Below are positions 8,301-14,535 of a DNA stretch of 16,919 nt, in pieces. Origin of the DNA: JALONO01 sp038209965 (GTDB lineage Bacteria; Bacteroidota; Bacteroidia; Cytophagales; Thermoflexibacteraceae). A program made the position numbers and the translations under genes. The notes beneath the pieces were generated by a model that had not been told where the DNA came from, did no database searches, and worked only from the letters and a program-made list of their open reading frames with translations. The stretch covers positions 1 through 16,919 of the forward strand of contig JBBQXF010000102.1 in NCBI GenBank assembly GCA_038209965.1, given 5' to 3'. Each line of letters starts with the position of its first letter. Position 1 is the stretch's first letter.

Positions 8301-11300
8301 GGGCATTTGGTGCTTTGCCCCTTGGCCGCGGTCGATTCATTCAAAAGGTTCACCAACAATGTGTTGGGGCTTTCCCCTTGGCCTTCATTGAGCAACAGCG
8401 GCGAAACAATCCGATTGCTTGACATGGACAGTTTGTTGATCGATCGGGTGGCTTATTCATCAAATTGGTACACCAATGCGGTCAAGAAAAATGGCGGCTG
8501 GAGCTTGGAACTGATTGATCCGGCCAGCGCTTGCCAAGGGGCCAGCAACTGGGCGGCCTCATTGGATACCTTGGGCGGGTCGCCGGGCCGGCGCAATTCA
8601 GTCTTCGGCAAAAATCCCGACAAAACCCCGCCCCGTTTGGTGGAGGTGCAGGCATTGGATAACCGGACTTTGATGGTGAAACTGAGCGAAAATTTGGACA
8701 GCCTCTCCCTTGTCAACCGGTCGGTTTATTTGGCTGAAGGAGCCGCGATTGCCTCGGTCACTTATCAGACTGACAGTGAAGTGCGGTTGCGATTTGCCAA
8801 TGAACTTGACAGTGCCAAGCTATACCAACTGGTGCTCAATGGCCTCCGCGACTGCGCGGGCAACGTGGGGCGCGACACTTTGCCATTCGGGCTTGGCCTC
8901 CGGGCAGTTCCCTCCGATCTTGTCATTTCGGAAATAATGGCCAATGAAATGCTGCCCGCGGATGACTCGATCAACCGGCGAAATCCGCGCCGCTTGCCTG
9001 CTGCTGAGTACATCGAGATCCAAAACCGCAGTGCCAAATTGCTCAATTTGGGCAGTTTGCAGCTTTTGGATGGCACCGGCTCGGCTCGTTTGCCTGCCCG
9101 CTTGCTGCGCCCCGGCGAGATCTTGGCCCTCACCAATACGACCCGGGTGGGGCTGTTTCGCAATGTCAATATACTTGGCATTACTGGTTTTCCATCGTTG
9201 AGCAATTCAGGGGAAATGCTCATTTTGGCGGATACATCGGGCCGTCGGCTTTTCTCGGTCAACTATTCCGATACGTGGTATAAAGATAATCGGAAGCGGC
9301 TGGGCGGCTGGGCCTTGGAAATGATTGATCCCAGTAATTTTTGTGCCACGGAGAACAATTGGCGGGCCAGCTTGGATTCAGCCGGAGGCACTCCCGGTCA
9401 GATTAATTCAGTGAATGGCCGGATTCAAGACAGTGAGCCACCTCGGGTAAGTGTGTGGACGCTACGTAATAACCGGCAAATTGAAGTAACCTTTAGCGAG
9501 GATATTGACAGTGTGCAACTCAAAAATGGCAATAATTATCGGCTTAACAACGGGGCTGTGGTGGCGGTCATCAGTTTGGTAAATCAGCGGCAAGTGCTGC
9601 TCCAATTGGCCCAGCCGTTGGCCAATACGCTCACTTACCTATTGCAAATCACTGGTTTACGTGATTGTGCCAATAACCTGCTCATCCCTTTTTCGGTGAG
9701 TTTCGGCACCGGGCGATTGCCCAAACCACGCGAGCTGGTCATTACCGAGATCATGGCCAACGACCAGCCCACTGCCAACTCGCCCGCGCGTAGCCCGGCC
9801 CTGCCTGCCGGGGAATATGTAGAAATATTCAATCCAACCAATGATTTACTGACCATTAGCGGCGTGCAATTGTTGGACGGGACAAGCGCGGTCAATTTGC
9901 CCAACACCTTTATTGGGCCGGGTCAATACTTGGTCTTGTGCGCGGCCTCCCGCGTGGATAGTTTTGCGCGCGTGCGACCCGAACCTCGGGTGGTGGGCGT
10001 GCCGGGTTTCCCTTCGCTGTCCAATACGGGTGAACGCCTTGGCATTGCGATTGGCAGTTCCGGTCAAGTCATTTTCTCGGTGGATTATGCTGATCAATGG
10101 TACCAGAACGATGCCAAGCGCATGGGTGGCTGGTCATTAGAAATGATCGATCCGGCTAATTTTTGCGGGGAGGCTGATAACTGGTCGGCTTCGACGGATA
10201 ATTCTGGTGGTACTCCTGGGCGACAAAATTCATTGTTCCGCGCCAATCCCGACACCATTGCTCCTAAATTGAACAGTGTGCGGTTGGCAGTGGAAAACAA
10301 CGTACCCTCACTCTTGATTTCATTCAGTGAAAAAATGGATAGCCTCAGCCTTGTCCAAAACGCCAACTACCGATTTTTTCCTTTGTTATCGGTCAGCAAA
10401 GTAACTTGGATCGACAATAGAACCGTCCGGTTGATGTTCAGTAACCCGATTTCTGCTGATTCTCTTTATCAATTGACCATTGTACAGGTGGTCGATTGCA
10501 GTGGCAACCCGATCCGTGGCGACAATACCGCCAGTTTTGGGGCCGGGGCCGAACCGGGCACACACGAGCTCCTCATCACCGAAATCATGGCCGATCCTAC
10601 CCCAGCCGTGGGCCTGCCCGAGCGAGAGTATGTAGAAATAGTCAACCCCACTGCTCGCCTACTCAATTTGGGCAATGTGCGGCTAGTGGATGACGGCAAC
10701 GATGCGCAAGGTGGGGTGCGTTTGCCCGCCGGGGTGCTCAAACCCGGTGAGTATGCCATTTTGTGCGCTACAACGGCAGTAAATGAATTTGCGCTCCGCT
10801 TTCCAACGCGGCGAATAATTGGGCTGGTCGGGTTTCCGGCTTTGGCCAACAGTGGTGAAACATTGACCTTGCGAAACGGGCCAACCTATTTGTTTTCAAT
10901 TACTTATACTGATATTTGGTATGGCGATAGCCCCAAACGGAACGGGGGTTGGAGCCTGGAGATGATCGACCCGGCCAATCCCTGCGGCGAAGCCAACAAT
11001 TGGGCGGCCTCGGTTGCGGTGTTGGGTGGCACACCTGGTGCCGCCAACTCGGTGGCCCGCCCCAATCCCGATCGCACAGCCCCCGAAGTTTTATTGCTGA
11101 ACGTGGTCAATGCCAGCCAAGTGCGGGTTTTATTTTCAGAAAAGCTGGATAGTATAAGTGCAATTCGGCGAGAAAATTATAATGTCAATAATAATTTGAC
11201 TATCCGAAGTGTAAGGTTGTTTAACCAGCGAGAAATTTTACTAGAGTTGGCGGAACCTATGGCGGCTCAAGCGCAATACACGCTAGCCATCCGAAACATC

Positions 11301-13022
11301 CGGGATTGCGCCGGTAATGAGATGGCAACCCAATCCTTGGCTTTTGGGCTGGGGGTCATGCCCCACAAACACGAATTATTACTGACCGAAATCATGGCCG
11401 ATCCTTCCCCGGTGGTGGGTTTGCCGGAAAGCGAGTACTTGGAAATTTACAATCCAACCGATAAAGTAATTAGCACGGGCAATGTCTGGCTGTGGATTGG
11501 CAGCAGCACCCAACCGCGCGCCCTCCGCTTGCCAAGTACCACTTTGTTGCCCCGTGAATATGCGTTGTTGTGTCCCAATAGTGCCGTGCCAGCTTTTCAG
11601 CAGGGGGCAAGCCGGGCCAAAATAATCGGCATGAGTAGTTGGGCTGGTTTGCCAAATGCTGGGGAACGCCTAGAACTTCGGAACGCCAACGGGGTGCTTA
11701 TTTTTGACGTTGCCTATTCGAATCGTTGGTATAAAGATCAGGAAAAAAGTGAGGGCGGTTGGTCACTGGAAATGCGCGATTTGACCAATCCTTGCGCGGG
11801 TGGCGAAAACTGGGAAGCCTCCCAAGACCGGAGCGGAGGCACTCCCGCCAGGCGCAACTCGCTCACCGGTACCGTGAGCGATAATCGGCCCCCGGTCCTC
11901 AGACGGGTTGACGTAGTGGATTCGTTGACGATCAGGCTAATGTTTGATGAAAAATTGGACAGTTTGAGTGTGATTACTGCCAACTATGACGTTTCTGGGG
12001 GAATGGTGGTGCGAACACTGCAATTTGTGCCGCGATTGCCTGATCAGGTTGTGCTGCGCTTAGCTCAGGCGTTGCGTCCACGGATCACCTACACGATCGT
12101 GGCCCGGCTGGTGCGCGATTGCGCGGGCAATACCCTGTTCACTTCCGCCGCTAGGCAACTGGTGCTGCCCGAGCGTGGCCAACCGGGCGATTTGGTCATC
12201 AATGAAGTATTGTTTAATCCACCAGTGGGTGGAGTAGATTTTGTGGAGTTGTATAATCGGTCGGATAAATTTATTGACCTGAAGAATTGGCGGATGGGGA
12301 ATGCTGATACCGCCCAAACTCGGCCAATTACCACCGACACTTACATCATGCCCCCCAGAAGTTACACAGTGGTGGCAGCCAACTTGGCCCAGTTGCGAAT
12401 CCAATATTCCCAACTGGTGGACAGTCTAGTGATCCAAGCTAGTTTACCTTCTTATAATGATGACGCGGGAACCGTCATACTTTGGAATGATCGTCGGCAG
12501 TTGGTTGACCGATTTGACTATGATGAAAAAATGCACTTTCAATTGTTGGATGACGAGGAAGGAGTGTCATTGGAGCGGATCAGTTTTGTGGCCCCCAGCA
12601 ACGACCGCAACAACTGGCATTCGGCAGCGGCTCCCCACTATGGCACGCCCACCCGGCCCAACTCCCAAGCCATTGGGCCGGACGGCACCCGCAATTTTAC
12701 CGAGCGGGGCTGTTTTCGGCTGGAAAATGAGATTTTCACCCCGGATGGCGACGGGTGGCAAGATTTTCTATTGATTCATTACGACTGCGCGGGCCAGGGC
12801 GTGGTGGCCAGCATCCGGATCTTTGATGCTCAGGGCCGCCCGATCCGCAAGTTGCTAAACCAGCAGACCATCGCCCAAGGGGCTTTCATCAATTGGGACG
12901 GCTTGGGCGATAATGGCGAAAAGGCCCGGGTCGGCTATTACCTCCTACAAATAGAAGTGTTTGACTTGAACGGGCAAGTCCAGCGGTTGCAAATGAAGGC
13001 CGTGGTTGGGGCCAAGTTTTAG
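5361..13022 (+). CDS. giant secreted protein of lamin-tail (LTD) and SbsA-type Ig-like repeats
   Basis: 2553 residues, intact. Residues 1-19 are a signal peptide (core FFLLLCGLGLVQTLIA). About 20-230 is a beta-rich, lectin-like domain opening TDDFADGNFT. Seven Ig-like (Big_5/SbsA type) modules follow, starting near 234, 329, 434, 531, 633, 731 and 825. Then come five LTD+Ig units: the conserved Glu of the LTD opening motif (EIMA(N/D) and variants) is at 929, 1191, 1463, 1741 and 2010, with Ig modules starting near 1090, 1360, 1635, 1908 and 2177. A sixth LTD (Glu2282) is followed by a FlgD-Ig-like C-terminal domain (about 2455-2553, EIFTPDGDG ... INWDGLGDNG ... GYYLLQIEVFD), of the type seen at the ends of type IX-secreted proteins. 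LTD modules share GFPSLSNSGE-like and GGWSLEMIDP-like blocks ending in GGTPG. No catalytic motif was seen. It is probably an extracellular structural or adhesive protein; export route is inferred. It appears to be transcribed alone. Confidence 0.92.
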   Translation: MRGFFLLLCGLGLVQTLIAQPVFITDDFADGNFTATLAWSGNSTVLPNGGFIVNAAHELQTSPGTGGTGVRWAYLSTGFNLNLNAQAVEWNFDVRLGFTTPAPPDETNHARIFLTSNNADVNGLVNGYFIRVQDRVSLWRQTGSEIQEVPLVGGINTPLNSPVNVKIRVIRLVTGRWYLLVSSLPQGAVFQGSGTDATFAQATHFGVHYRYSAGARSNQFFFDNVSVQTYQRQPPRLNRLTGANSQTLLLGFSEVLDTLTNRLDYNLLAGENPIKAALNPNDSSVLIQFDRRFVLGRTYPLNVQRVKDFMGNVMVSLDASFIFRDQVAPWIDQIELQNANTIDIRWSENVLPESVGINATAYTLSGATGLPTVAGAVRDVRDSTRVRLLFTGPLPDNQILTLTVANRGITGTRDFSNNLVRLARFSFQRDTRRPTILAASIVPPNQVSLLFSEALDPVTSQLINNFQLTGDNLVGVLPQKAELVAANRVLLTFTQNFKQNVPYTLRVTQVQDLSRNIMTTRTLGLIYDEDPPRLVNVRVWNWPRPKRQIELLFSEPMRIDTTTLRRNAYLVTQLGDTLRPNRARICATDNKIFYLDFPSALPEAEVTLHLQNLRDAAGNLMPVTQRAISLISPQILAVQVRNPNLVWVVCSKKISPLSRLTPNDFLISGIGSPDSVYFATNNGVDSVTLALSYKNSLQNEANYLLTVRQLRDQLGNLANNIQFPFAYRTRVSAVFAEGNNLVDVVFTDSIALSQIQGTFQLNGVPPVAVVLVTDEPAVRNRKFRLLFATNFPIGQPQKLQLGGYDLACEDYLPQSFHEFSFDNMPPKVLAVKVLSNTRIVVVFNKALFRVTAEALNTYLISGIGQPIEAELADNQREVSLRLPQRLGNGLYALTVRNLRDASQRNTLLSQIFDFARPAQPKPGELRVNEILADPSPRVKLPEAEFIEIVNASTNSFNLLGLRFADETSQSLLGEYTLGAGGHLVLCPLAAVDSFKRFTNNVLGLSPWPSLSNSGETIRLLDMDSLLIDRVAYSSNWYTNAVKKNGGWSLELIDPASACQGASNWAASLDTLGGSPGRRNSVFGKNPDKTPPRLVEVQALDNRTLMVKLSENLDSLSLVNRSVYLAEGAAIASVTYQTDSEVRLRFANELDSAKLYQLVLNGLRDCAGNVGRDTLPFGLGLRAVPSDLVISEIMANEMLPADDSINRRNPRRLPAAEYIEIQNRSAKLLNLGSLQLLDGTGSARLPARLLRPGEILALTNTTRVGLFRNVNILGITGFPSLSNSGEMLILADTSGRRLFSVNYSDTWYKDNRKRLGGWALEMIDPSNFCATENNWRASLDSAGGTPGQINSVNGRIQDSEPPRVSVWTLRNNRQIEVTFSEDIDSVQLKNGNNYRLNNGAVVAVISLVNQRQVLLQLAQPLANTLTYLLQITGLRDCANNLLIPFSVSFGTGRLPKPRELVITEIMANDQPTANSPARSPALPAGEYVEIFNPTNDLLTISGVQLLDGTSAVNLPNTFIGPGQYLVLCAASRVDSFARVRPEPRVVGVPGFPSLSNTGERLGIAIGSSGQVIFSVDYADQWYQNDAKRMGGWSLEMIDPANFCGEADNWSASTDNSGGTPGRQNSLFRANPDTIAPKLNSVRLAVENNVPSLLISFSEKMDSLSLVQNANYRFFPLLSVSKVTWIDNRTVRLMFSNPISADSLYQLTIVQVVDCSGNPIRGDNTASFGAGAEPGTHELLITEIMADPTPAVGLPEREYVEIVNPTARLLNLGNVRLVDDGNDAQGGVRLPAGVLKPGEYAILCATTAVNEFALRFPTRRIIGLVGFPALANSGETLTLRNGPTYLFSITYTDIWYGDSPKRNGGWSLEMIDPANPCGEANNWAASVAVLGGTPGAANSVARPNPDRTAPEVLLLNVVNASQVRVLFSEKLDSISAIRRENYNVNNNLTIRSVRLFNQREILLELAEPMAAQAQYTLAIRNIRDCAGNEMATQSLAFGLGVMPHKHELLLTEIMADPSPVVGLPESEYLEIYNPTDKVISTGNVWLWIGSSTQPRALRLPSTTLLPREYALLCPNSAVPAFQQGASRAKIIGMSSWAGLPNAGERLELRNANGVLIFDVAYSNRWYKDQEKSEGGWSLEMRDLTNPCAGGENWEASQDRSGGTPARRNSLTGTVSDNRPPVLRRVDVVDSLTIRLMFDEKLDSLSVITANYDVSGGMVVRTLQFVPRLPDQVVLRLAQALRPRITYTIVARLVRDCAGNTLFTSAARQLVLPERGQPGDLVINEVLFNPPVGGVDFVELYNRSDKFIDLKNWRMGNADTAQTRPITTDTYIMPPRSYTVVAANLAQLRIQYSQLVDSLVIQASLPSYNDDAGTVILWNDRRQLVDRFDYDEKMHFQLLDDEEGVSLERISFVAPSNDRNNWHSAAAPHYGTPTRPNSQAIGPDGTRNFTERGCFRLENEIFTPDGDGWQDFLLIHYDCAGQGVVASIRIFDAQGRPIRKLLNQQTIAQGAFINWDGLGDNGEKARVGYYLLQIEVFDLNGQVQRLQMKAVVGAKF

Positions 13023-13201
13023 CGGCCAATGTGTGGCTGAGGCAAACTGGAAGATGAGTGTCAACTGATCAATCGGTGGATATTTGATTTTCAATTATCT
13101 AGGTTTATTCAAGCATAAATGGTCAGTTTTATTAGCGCATGTTATCTGGCAAGTTATGCCTAATTATGTCGCCTCAGCACTGCCCATTTTCAGGTGTATT
13201 C

Positions 13202-13744
13202 ATGACAAGCTTGCCCCCTCCGCAAATTGGCCGATGGTTTGCGATCAAAGGCTGGTCGATGCAACCCTTCCAGCGCGAGTGCATGGCGGCTTATTTGGCG
13301 GGGCAAAGTGGGCTAGTGAATGCCCCAACGGCCGCATCGTGGGCTGGACCCTGGGTGAGCCGTACTGCTTCTTGCTTGAACGCCGAGGGTGAAAGTCGCG
13401 CCCCAGCCTTGTGGGAATACTTGCCCGGAACCAGTACTTGGCAGCGGCGGGCCGACTTTGCGGGCGAACCCCGCCGCGACGGGCTGTCATTCGCCGCCAA
13501 TGGCTTGGGCTATTACGGGGCCGGGCAAAATCTGGCTTCGGTGCGCGGCCTGAAAGACATCTGGGAATATAACTCCACCGCCGACCGCTGGCTGCGCTTC
13601 ACCGATTATCCCGGTACGGGCAACATTCTCATGGTGGCCCAGCCCTTGGGGACGCGCGCATACGTGGGCCTAGGCGTGCGGCCCAATGCAATCGGGGCAG
13701 CCAGCTACCCCAACACCAACGACTTTTGGGAGTTGCAGTTGTAA
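13202..13744 (+). CDS. chimeric ORF: helicase N-terminus fused to a Kelch-protein C-terminus
   Basis: One open frame (181 codons from ATG 13202; an ATG at 13139 exists but precedes the helicase-like start). Codons 1-43 read like the beginning of a ligase-associated Lhr-type DEXH helicase: IGRWFAIKGWSMQPFQRE, then YLAGQSGLVNAPT. In that family the next residues are GSGKT, the Walker A ATP-binding loop; here the frame switches after about 13330 to unrelated sequence. From about codon 64 it is Kelch-like (ALWEYLPGTSTWQRRADF, LKDIWEYNSTADRW, NDFWEL). The product cannot be a helicase, because everything from the P-loop on is missing. A signal peptide for the Kelch part is also missing. I read it as a deletion or recombination product of two genes, not a functional fusion; an assembly error is equally possible. 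Confidence 0.6.
   Translation: MTSLPPPQIGRWFAIKGWSMQPFQRECMAAYLAGQSGLVNAPTAASWAGPWVSRTASCLNAEGESRAPALWEYLPGTSTWQRRADFAGEPRRDGLSFAANGLGYYGAGQNLASVRGLKDIWEYNSTADRWLRFTDYPGTGNILMVAQPLGTRAYVGLGVRPNAIGAASYPNTNDFWELQL
13331..13744 (+). pseudogene. 3' remnant of a Kelch-repeat protein gene
   Basis: The last two Kelch-type blades are clear: ALWEYLPGTSTWQRR, then GLGYYGAGQN...LKDIWEYNSTADRW, then AYVGLG...NDFWELQL and the stop at 13742-13744. The first 50 or so bases after the junction look more Kelch-like in another frame (IVGWTLGEPYCFLL, codons from 13336), which ends in TGA at 13390. A frame change near 13375-13385 would connect it to the blades. Bacteroidota Kelch/galactose-oxidase-like secreted proteins are usually several hundred residues, so most of the gene is gone. 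Confidence 0.55.
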
Positions 13745-13802
13745 AGGGCCAGTCTTGGTCAAAGGTGGCTGCACAACGCAAAATCGGCCCAAGCGTGCAA
13801 AC

Positions 13803-13838
13803 AAAAAAGGCGGCCCACCGCTGAAGTGTAAAGCCGCC
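13803..13838 (-). terminator. intrinsic terminator for the minus-strand genes
   Basis: Read on the minus strand, GGCGGC (13838-13833) pairs with GCCGCC (13814-13809) and is followed directly by TTTTTT (13808-13803). It sits about 55 bases beyond the stop of the DUF2452 remnant and faces the 3' end of the Kelch remnant. Confidence 0.7.
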
Positions 13839-13892
13839 AATTATTGAAGATCGATCGTAAAATCGTTTTCTGAAACTGATTTGGGGATGGGG

Positions 13893-14071
13893 CTAAAAAT
13901 GGGCCTCGGTCACATCCCATGTATGGCCAAGGCCAGCAAGCGGGCCTTGGCCACAAAACGTTGGTAGCTCCGGCCCCATTCGTGGGCGGCCACCAGCGAG
14001 AGCACATCGGTGCCATCGCCCCGTTCATATAAGTAATATTCACGGCCAATCAGCGGGTTGAAGCGCAAGCC
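13893..14071 (-). pseudogene. C-terminal remnant of a DUF2452 protein gene
   Basis: The frame ending at 13910 contains RFNPLIGREYYLYERGDGTD, VLSLVAAHEWG, then RFVAKARLLA. This matches the C-terminal block of DUF2452 proteins (pattern F-x-P-L-I-G-x-x-Y-x-L-Y-E-R-x-D-G ... VLS ... EWG ... LLADHTW). The family's final HTW motif appears only after a change of frame near 13926-13932: GHTWDVTEAHF with TAG at 13893-13895. The upstream helical half of the family (full length roughly 150-190 residues) is absent: sequence beyond about 14071 in the same frame does not resemble it. So it is truncated at the 5' side and has one indel. The terminator at 13803-13838 was probably its own. The function of DUF2452 is unknown. 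Confidence 0.6.
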
Positions 14072-14154
14072 ATTGACGGCTGGGCCATCGGGTACGCAGC
14101 CCGGTTTAACGTGTACCGGAGCGCATTTGCCCGCGCAACTGGGGCCAGAAAACA

Positions 14155-14535
14155 TCAGGTATTTTGGCCCAACAAGGCTTGCCAATCGGCCAACGACCGG
14201 ATCGGTTGGGACGTGGGGCGCAAGCGGAAGGTGCACCGCTTGGCCTGCCGGATCGCCGACCAGTCCAACTGGGCAAAATCTTCGGCGCTGTACATGGCCA
14301 CCCGCTGATCCGGCAACAAAATGATCAACTGGTTTTTGCCCTTGGGCGACAATGGGAAATTGGCCAAATTGGCCGGATCTAGCCGAATGACCACATTGCC
14401 CCGCTCGCCGGTGAGATAGAATCCCTTGAAACTGGCCGTGGCGAATTGTTGGTTCAACTCGGCAGTGCCAAAATCCAGTTCAGCCCGAAGACTGATTACA
14501 GATGAGTCATTGTAAATCCGATCTACATTGTGCAC
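14155..14535 (-). CDS. C-terminal domain of the WD40 protein, in the -1 frame
   Basis: This frame carries FGVHNVDRIYNDSSV, a version of the F-G-(I/V)-x-N-x-D-R motif that in Bacteroidota surface proteins follows directly on R-x-F-x-V. Here R-A-F-G-V-A-S lies in the upstream frame, so both belong to one domain split by a frame change at 14535-14541. About 110 more residues follow with YLTGERGNVVIRLDP, LIILLPDQRVAMYSAEDF, then RLRP, ending at LLGQNT and TGA 14155-14157, which looks like a natural end. A GTG at 14533-14535 could serve as a separate start, but the domain would lose its first strand. It could be made as a -1 frameshift extension, as a separate protein, or not at all. Confidence 0.6.
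   Translation of the reverse strand: MHNVDRIYNDSSVISLRAELDFGTAELNQQFATASFKGFYLTGERGNVVIRLDPANLANFPLSPKGKNQLIILLPDQRVAMYSAEDFAQLDWSAIRQAKRCTFRLRPTSQPIRSLADWQALLGQNT

Noticed and set aside
8130..12670. Regularly spaced repeats as a CRISPR-like or satellite array
   Set aside because: The period is near 800 bases, the repeats are conserved only as protein, and the frame is open throughout.
13023..13201. Promoter box GATATTTG at 13079-13086 upstream of the helicase remnant
   Set aside because: It matches TAnnTTTG at five of six positions but has no -33 element and lies over 100 bases from the start; too weak to annotate.
13841..13909. Open stretch after the DUF2452 frame reading PIFSPIPKSVSENDFTIDLQ
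   Set aside because: It looks protein-like and ends right before the terminator, but it needs a stop read-through, and the DUF2452 HTW end is better placed in another frame; likely chance.
13759..14049. 96-codon minus-strand frame over the terminator
   Set aside because: It runs through the terminator hairpin and is out of frame with the DUF2452 remnant; no protein-like features.
13910..14236. 108-codon minus-strand frame as an intact gene
   Set aside because: Only its middle and end match the DUF2452 C-terminus. Its first 22 or so codons are antisense-frame shadow of the WD40 gene tail, and the family's HTW end lies in another frame.
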